DNA of 35,006 bases from Gammaproteobacteria bacterium (GTDB lineage Bacteria; Pseudomonadota; Gammaproteobacteria; Xanthomonadales; Xanthomonadaceae): positions 1 through 35,006 of the forward strand of contig JAPLSI010000149.1 in NCBI GenBank assembly GCA_026398715.1. Direction: 5' to 3'. Below the pieces are notes generated by a model. The model was given only the letters and a program-made list of their open reading frames with translations, was not told the origin of the DNA and made no database searches. This document shows, piece after piece, positions 32,111 through 35,006 of this stretch. Position 1 is the stretch's first letter, and each line of letters starts with the position of its first letter. Both the position numbers and the translations under genes were made by a program.

Positions 32111-35006
32111 CTACTCAGCCAGCGTCAGCAGCGATGCATTACCACCCGCCGCAGTGGTGTTGATGGTGAGCGTCCGCTCGCTGGCGAACTTGAGCAGGTA
32201 GTGCGGTCCGCCCGCCTTCGGTCCCGTGCCGGACAGGCCTTCGCCGCCGAACGGTTGCACGCCGACCACCGCGCCGATCTGGTTGCGGTTCACGTAGCAG
32301 TTGCCGACGCGCACGCTGCGCACGATATGTTGCACCGTCGCGTCGATGCGCGAATGGATGCCGAGCGTCAGGCCGTAGCCGGTGGCGTTGATCTGGTCGA
32401 GAACCTTGTCCAGGTCGCGGGCTTCGTAGCGGATCACGTGCAGCACCGGGCCGAAGACTTCCTGCGTTAGCTGCGACAGCGATTGCAACTCGTAGGCGCG
32501 CGGGGCGAAAAAGCTGCCGTGGCTGCAGGACTCGGGCAACTTCACTGCCTTGATCAGCCTGGCTTCCTTGTCCATGCGCCCTGCATGGGCGACGAGCACG
32601 CCCAAAGCGTCCTCGTCGATCACCGGGCCGACGTCGGTGGACAACAACGCGGGGTCGCCGACCACGATCTCGTCCATGGCGCCGGACAGCATGTTGATGA
32701 CCTTGTCGGCGATATCGCTCTGCACGAACAGGATGCGCGCGGCCGAGCAACGCTGGCCGGCGGAATCGAATGCCGCGGTCATCGCGTCCTTCACCAATTG
32801 CTCGGGCAGGGCGGACGAATCGGCGATCAGCGCATTCTGGCCGCCGGTCTCGGCGATCAGCGTAGCCAGTGGCGCGCGGCGCGCGGCCAGGGCGCGATTG
32901 ATCGCCCAGGCGGTGTCGGTGGAACCGGTGAAGACCACGCCGGTAACGCGTGGGTCGCGGGTCAGTGCGGCGCCGACGGTGGCGCCGTCACCGGGAAGGA
33001 ACTGCAGCACGTCTTCGGGAACGCCGGCCTCGTGCAACAGCTTCACGGCGAAGAAGGCGGTCAGGTTGGTCTGTTCGGCGGGCTTGGCGATGACGCTGTT
33101 GCCGGCCGCCAGCGCAGCCGCGACCTGGCCCATGAAGATGGCCAGCGGGAAATTCCACGGGCTGATGCAGACGAAGACGCCGCGGCCGTGCAGTTGCAGT
33201 TCGTTCGATTCACCGGTCGGCCCAGGCAGCTTTTCCGCACTGCCGAAAAGCTTGCGCGACTGCTGCGAGTAATAGCGGCAGAAATCCACCGCCTCACGCA
33301 CTTCGGCCACGGATGCCGACAGCGACTTGCCGGCTTCCTTCACGCACAGTGCGATCAATTCCGGCATGCGCTCTTCCATCAGGTCGGCGGCGTATTCCAG
33401 GATCTTGGCGCGCGATGCGGCGGGCAATTTGTCCCAGCCGGTGTAGGCGGACTGCGCGTTCTTCAGCGCCTGTTCCACCTGCGAGGCATCCGTCGCCTGC
33501 CAGCGCCCGATCGACTCGCGACGATCGGCGGGATTGCTGACCGCGATCGTGGCGCCCTGGTTCACGCTGCCGGGAATGAGCGGCGTGGCATGCCAGGGCT
33601 TGATGGAGGCATTGACCTTGTCGGCGAGCACGCCCAGTTCCTGGTCGTTGGCTAGATTGACGCCCATGGAATTCTTCCTGTCTGCAAAGATGGCAAGCGG
33701 TTGCGGGATATGCGGATGCGGCTTGGTCGGGTAGGCGGTGACCGCGGCGACGGGATCAGCCACCAGGTCGGCAGGCGGAAGCGTTTCATCGGTGATTCGA
33801 TTGACGAAACTGCTGTTGGCGCCGTTCTCGAGCAGGCGCCGTACCAGGTAGGGCAACAGGTCTTCGTGCGACCCCACCGGCGCATACACACGGCACGGCA
33901 CGCCCAGATGCTGCTCGCCGATGGTTTCGGCGTACAGGTGGTCGCCCATGCCATGCAGGCGCTGGAATTCGAAATCACGCCCCTGCGCCATGTGGTGCAC
34001 GGCCGCGATGGTCTGCGCGTTATGCGTGGCGAACATGGGATACAGCGCGTCGCTGGCGTTGAGCATCTTCTTGGCGCAGGCCAGGTAGCTGACGTCGGTG
34101 TTGGCCTTGCGCGTGAACACCGGATAGCCCGCCAGTCCGTCCACCTGCGCCTTCTTTATTTCAGAATCCCAATAGGCGCCCTTCACCAGCCGAACCGGGA
34201 TGCGCCGGCCGGTGCTGCGCGCCAGGTCGATCAGGAAATCCAGGACGAACGGCGCGCGCTTCAGATAGGCCTGCACGGCCACGCCGTAGCCCTCCCAGCC
34301 GTCCAGCGACGGATCGGAATAAGCCGCGGCGATGACGTCGAGCGAAATTTCGAGCCGCTCGGACTCTTCGGCGTCGATGGTGAAGCCGATGCCCTGCGAC
34401 TTGGCCAGCTGCGCCAGCCAGATGATGTTTGGCACCAATTCTTCAAGCACGCGGGCGCGCTTGGCGAATTCGTAGCGCGGATGCAGCGCCGACAACTTCA
34501 CCGAAATCGAGGGCGCGGCGAAGACGTCGGGATACGGGCCGCCGGAACCGATCGCCAGGATGGCCTTGCGATAGGCCTCGAGGTAGCGCGCCGCGTCGGC
34601 CGCGGTGAAGGCGCCCTCGCCGAGCATGTCGAAGGAGTAGCGGTACGACGCGTTATCGCCCTTGCGCGAGCGTTCCAGCGCATCGGCAATGGTGCGGCCC
34701 ATCACGAACTGATGGCCCATGATGCGCATGGCCTGGCGCACGGCCAGGCGGATCGCCGGCTCGCCCATCCTGCCGACCAGGCGACGGAAGGCGCCTGCGG
34801 TGTCGCGCTGGGTTTCGCCGGCCAGGCTGACGAGGCGTCCGGTCAGCATCAGTCCCCAGGTGGAGGCATTGACCAGCACCGAGCTCGATCGCCCGACATG
34901 CGCGTCCCAGTCGGCATCGGCAAGCTTGTCTCGAATCAGCTTGTTGGCGGTGTCCTGGTCGGGAATGCGCAGCAAGGCCTCGGCCACGCACATCAGCAGC
35001 ACGCCC
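32111..35006 (-). CDS. putA: Bifunctional proline dehydrogenase/glutamate-semialdehyde dehydrogenase (5' end outside window)
   Basis: The frame is open to the window edge; 964 residues are seen and the true N-terminus (any DNA-binding domain included) is missing. The first visible residues (GVLLMCVAEALLRIPD) fall within the PRODH-associated helical region. The PRODH barrel has APSISVKLSALHPRYE, RLVKGAYWDSEIKKAQ and RLHGMGDHLYAE, and binds FAD. The ALDH domain has CISPWNFPLAIFMGQ, FTGSTDTAW, Glu in IAETGGQNALI and nucleophile Cys in DSAGQRCSAARIL. The end (LTINTTAAGGNASLLTLAE) follows the ALDH domain directly, so there is no extra C-terminal domain, as in type A PutA. It converts proline to glutamate with channelling of the intermediate. 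Confidence 0.96.
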   Translation of the reverse strand, partial: GVLLMCVAEALLRIPDQDTANKLIRDKLADADWDAHVGRSSSVLVNASTWGLMLTGRLVSLAGETQRDTAGAFRRLVGRMGEPAIRLAVRQAMRIMGHQFVMGRTIADALERSRKGDNASYRYSFDMLGEGAFTAADAARYLEAYRKAILAIGSGGPYPDVFAAPSISVKLSALHPRYEFAKRARVLEELVPNIIWLAQLAKSQGIGFTIDAEESERLEISLDVIAAAYSDPSLDGWEGYGVAVQAYLKRAPFVLDFLIDLARSTGRRIPVRLVKGAYWDSEIKKAQVDGLAGYPVFTRKANTDVSYLACAKKMLNASDALYPMFATHNAQTIAAVHHMAQGRDFEFQRLHGMGDHLYAETIGEQHLGVPCRVYAPVGSHEDLLPYLVRRLLENGANSSFVNRITDETLPPADLVADPVAAVTAYPTKPHPHIPQPLAIFADRKNSMGVNLANDQELGVLADKVNASIKPWHATPLIPGSVNQGATIAVSNPADRRESIGRWQATDASQVEQALKNAQSAYTGWDKLPAASRAKILEYAADLMEERMPELIALCVKEAGKSLSASVAEVREAVDFCRYYSQQSRKLFGSAEKLPGPTGESNELQLHGRGVFVCISPWNFPLAIFMGQVAAALAAGNSVIAKPAEQTNLTAFFAVKLLHEAGVPEDVLQFLPGDGATVGAALTRDPRVTGVVFTGSTDTAWAINRALAARRAPLATLIAETGGQNALIADSSALPEQLVKDAMTAAFDSAGQRCSAARILFVQSDIADKVINMLSGAMDEIVVGDPALLSTDVGPVIDEDALGVLVAHAGRMDKEARLIKAVKLPESCSHGSFFAPRAYELQSLSQLTQEVFGPVLHVIRYEARDLDKVLDQINATGYGLTLGIHSRIDATVQHIVRSVRVGNCYVNRNQIGAVVGVQPFGGEGLSGTGPKAGGPHYLLKFASERTLTINTTAAGGNASLLTLAE

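Larger units (their letters stand above)
31561..32113. repeat. Giant imperfect palindrome (about 550 bp) filling the convergent intergenic region
   Basis: No gene is seen in 31557-32110. Instead the whole stretch is one near-palindrome. Several pairs of inverted repeats share one axis at about 31836: 31601-31641 with 32030-32070 (41 bp, perfect), 31688-31699 with 31972-31983 (12 bp, perfect), 31712-31731 with 31940-31959 (20 bp, perfect), and 31757-31778 with 31895-31916 (22 bp, one mismatch). Outside these the match is partial, and the outer ends carry TAGG (31561) and its complement CCTA (32110-32113). Short frames here read nearly the same peptide (around ARRSCV) on both strands, as expected from the palindrome, so they are not genes. 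It is probably a small non-autonomous or extragenic palindromic element. Confidence 0.85.

Overview
This is a high-GC stretch of a gammaproteobacterial chromosome, most likely from the Xanthomonadales (Lysobacterales). The main reason is a complete type II secretion (T2SS) cluster in the Xanthomonas xps order E-F-G-H-I-J-K-L-M-N-D. It has an XpsN-type protein in place of GspC and a GspE without the usual tetracysteine motif. No tRNA, rRNA, CRISPR array, integrase or insertion sequence was seen. The genus cannot be fixed from the sequence alone.

Layout. Bases 1-16856 are read from the minus strand: dsbC, a terminator, purL, the eleven T2SS genes gspE to gspD, then two family 2 glycosyltransferases, the last cut by the window edge. 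Most T2SS genes overlap or abut (TGATG, ATGA and TGACATG junctions), which suggests one translationally coupled operon. Bases 17073-20252 (plus) hold a lipoprotein alpha/beta hydrolase, a small membrane protein with a channel-like pore-loop layout, a CPBP membrane protease and a hemolysin III (PAQR) protein. Bases 20256-24577 (minus) hold a six-gene co-directional run: secreted NTF2-like protein, mtgA, a polyprenyl-phosphate-type glycosyltransferase, a two-CBS protein, a sulfotransferase and an Asp/Asn beta-hydroxylase-like dioxygenase. Bases 24651-31556 (plus) hold hslO, an orphan exported protein behind an AT-rich palindrome, and a lipid cassette (acyl-CoA dehydrogenase, crotonase, wax ester synthase/DGAT, alpha/beta hydrolase). 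Bases 32111-35006 (minus) are putA, cut at its 5' end.

The only gene-free stretch over 300 bases is 31557-32110. It is a single near-palindrome of about 550 bp. At least four pairs of inverted repeats share one axis at about 31836, and each arm contains a further hairpin. This is the clearest structure in the window that ordinary gene annotation does not explain.

Other items worth a second look are the sulfotransferase/dioxygenase pair, the pore-loop protein placed between a lipoprotein hydrolase and a CPBP protease, the two glycosyltransferases trailing the secretin gene, and the orphan exported protein with a possible operator. I found no clearly new defence or mobile system. These are candidates, not demonstrations.
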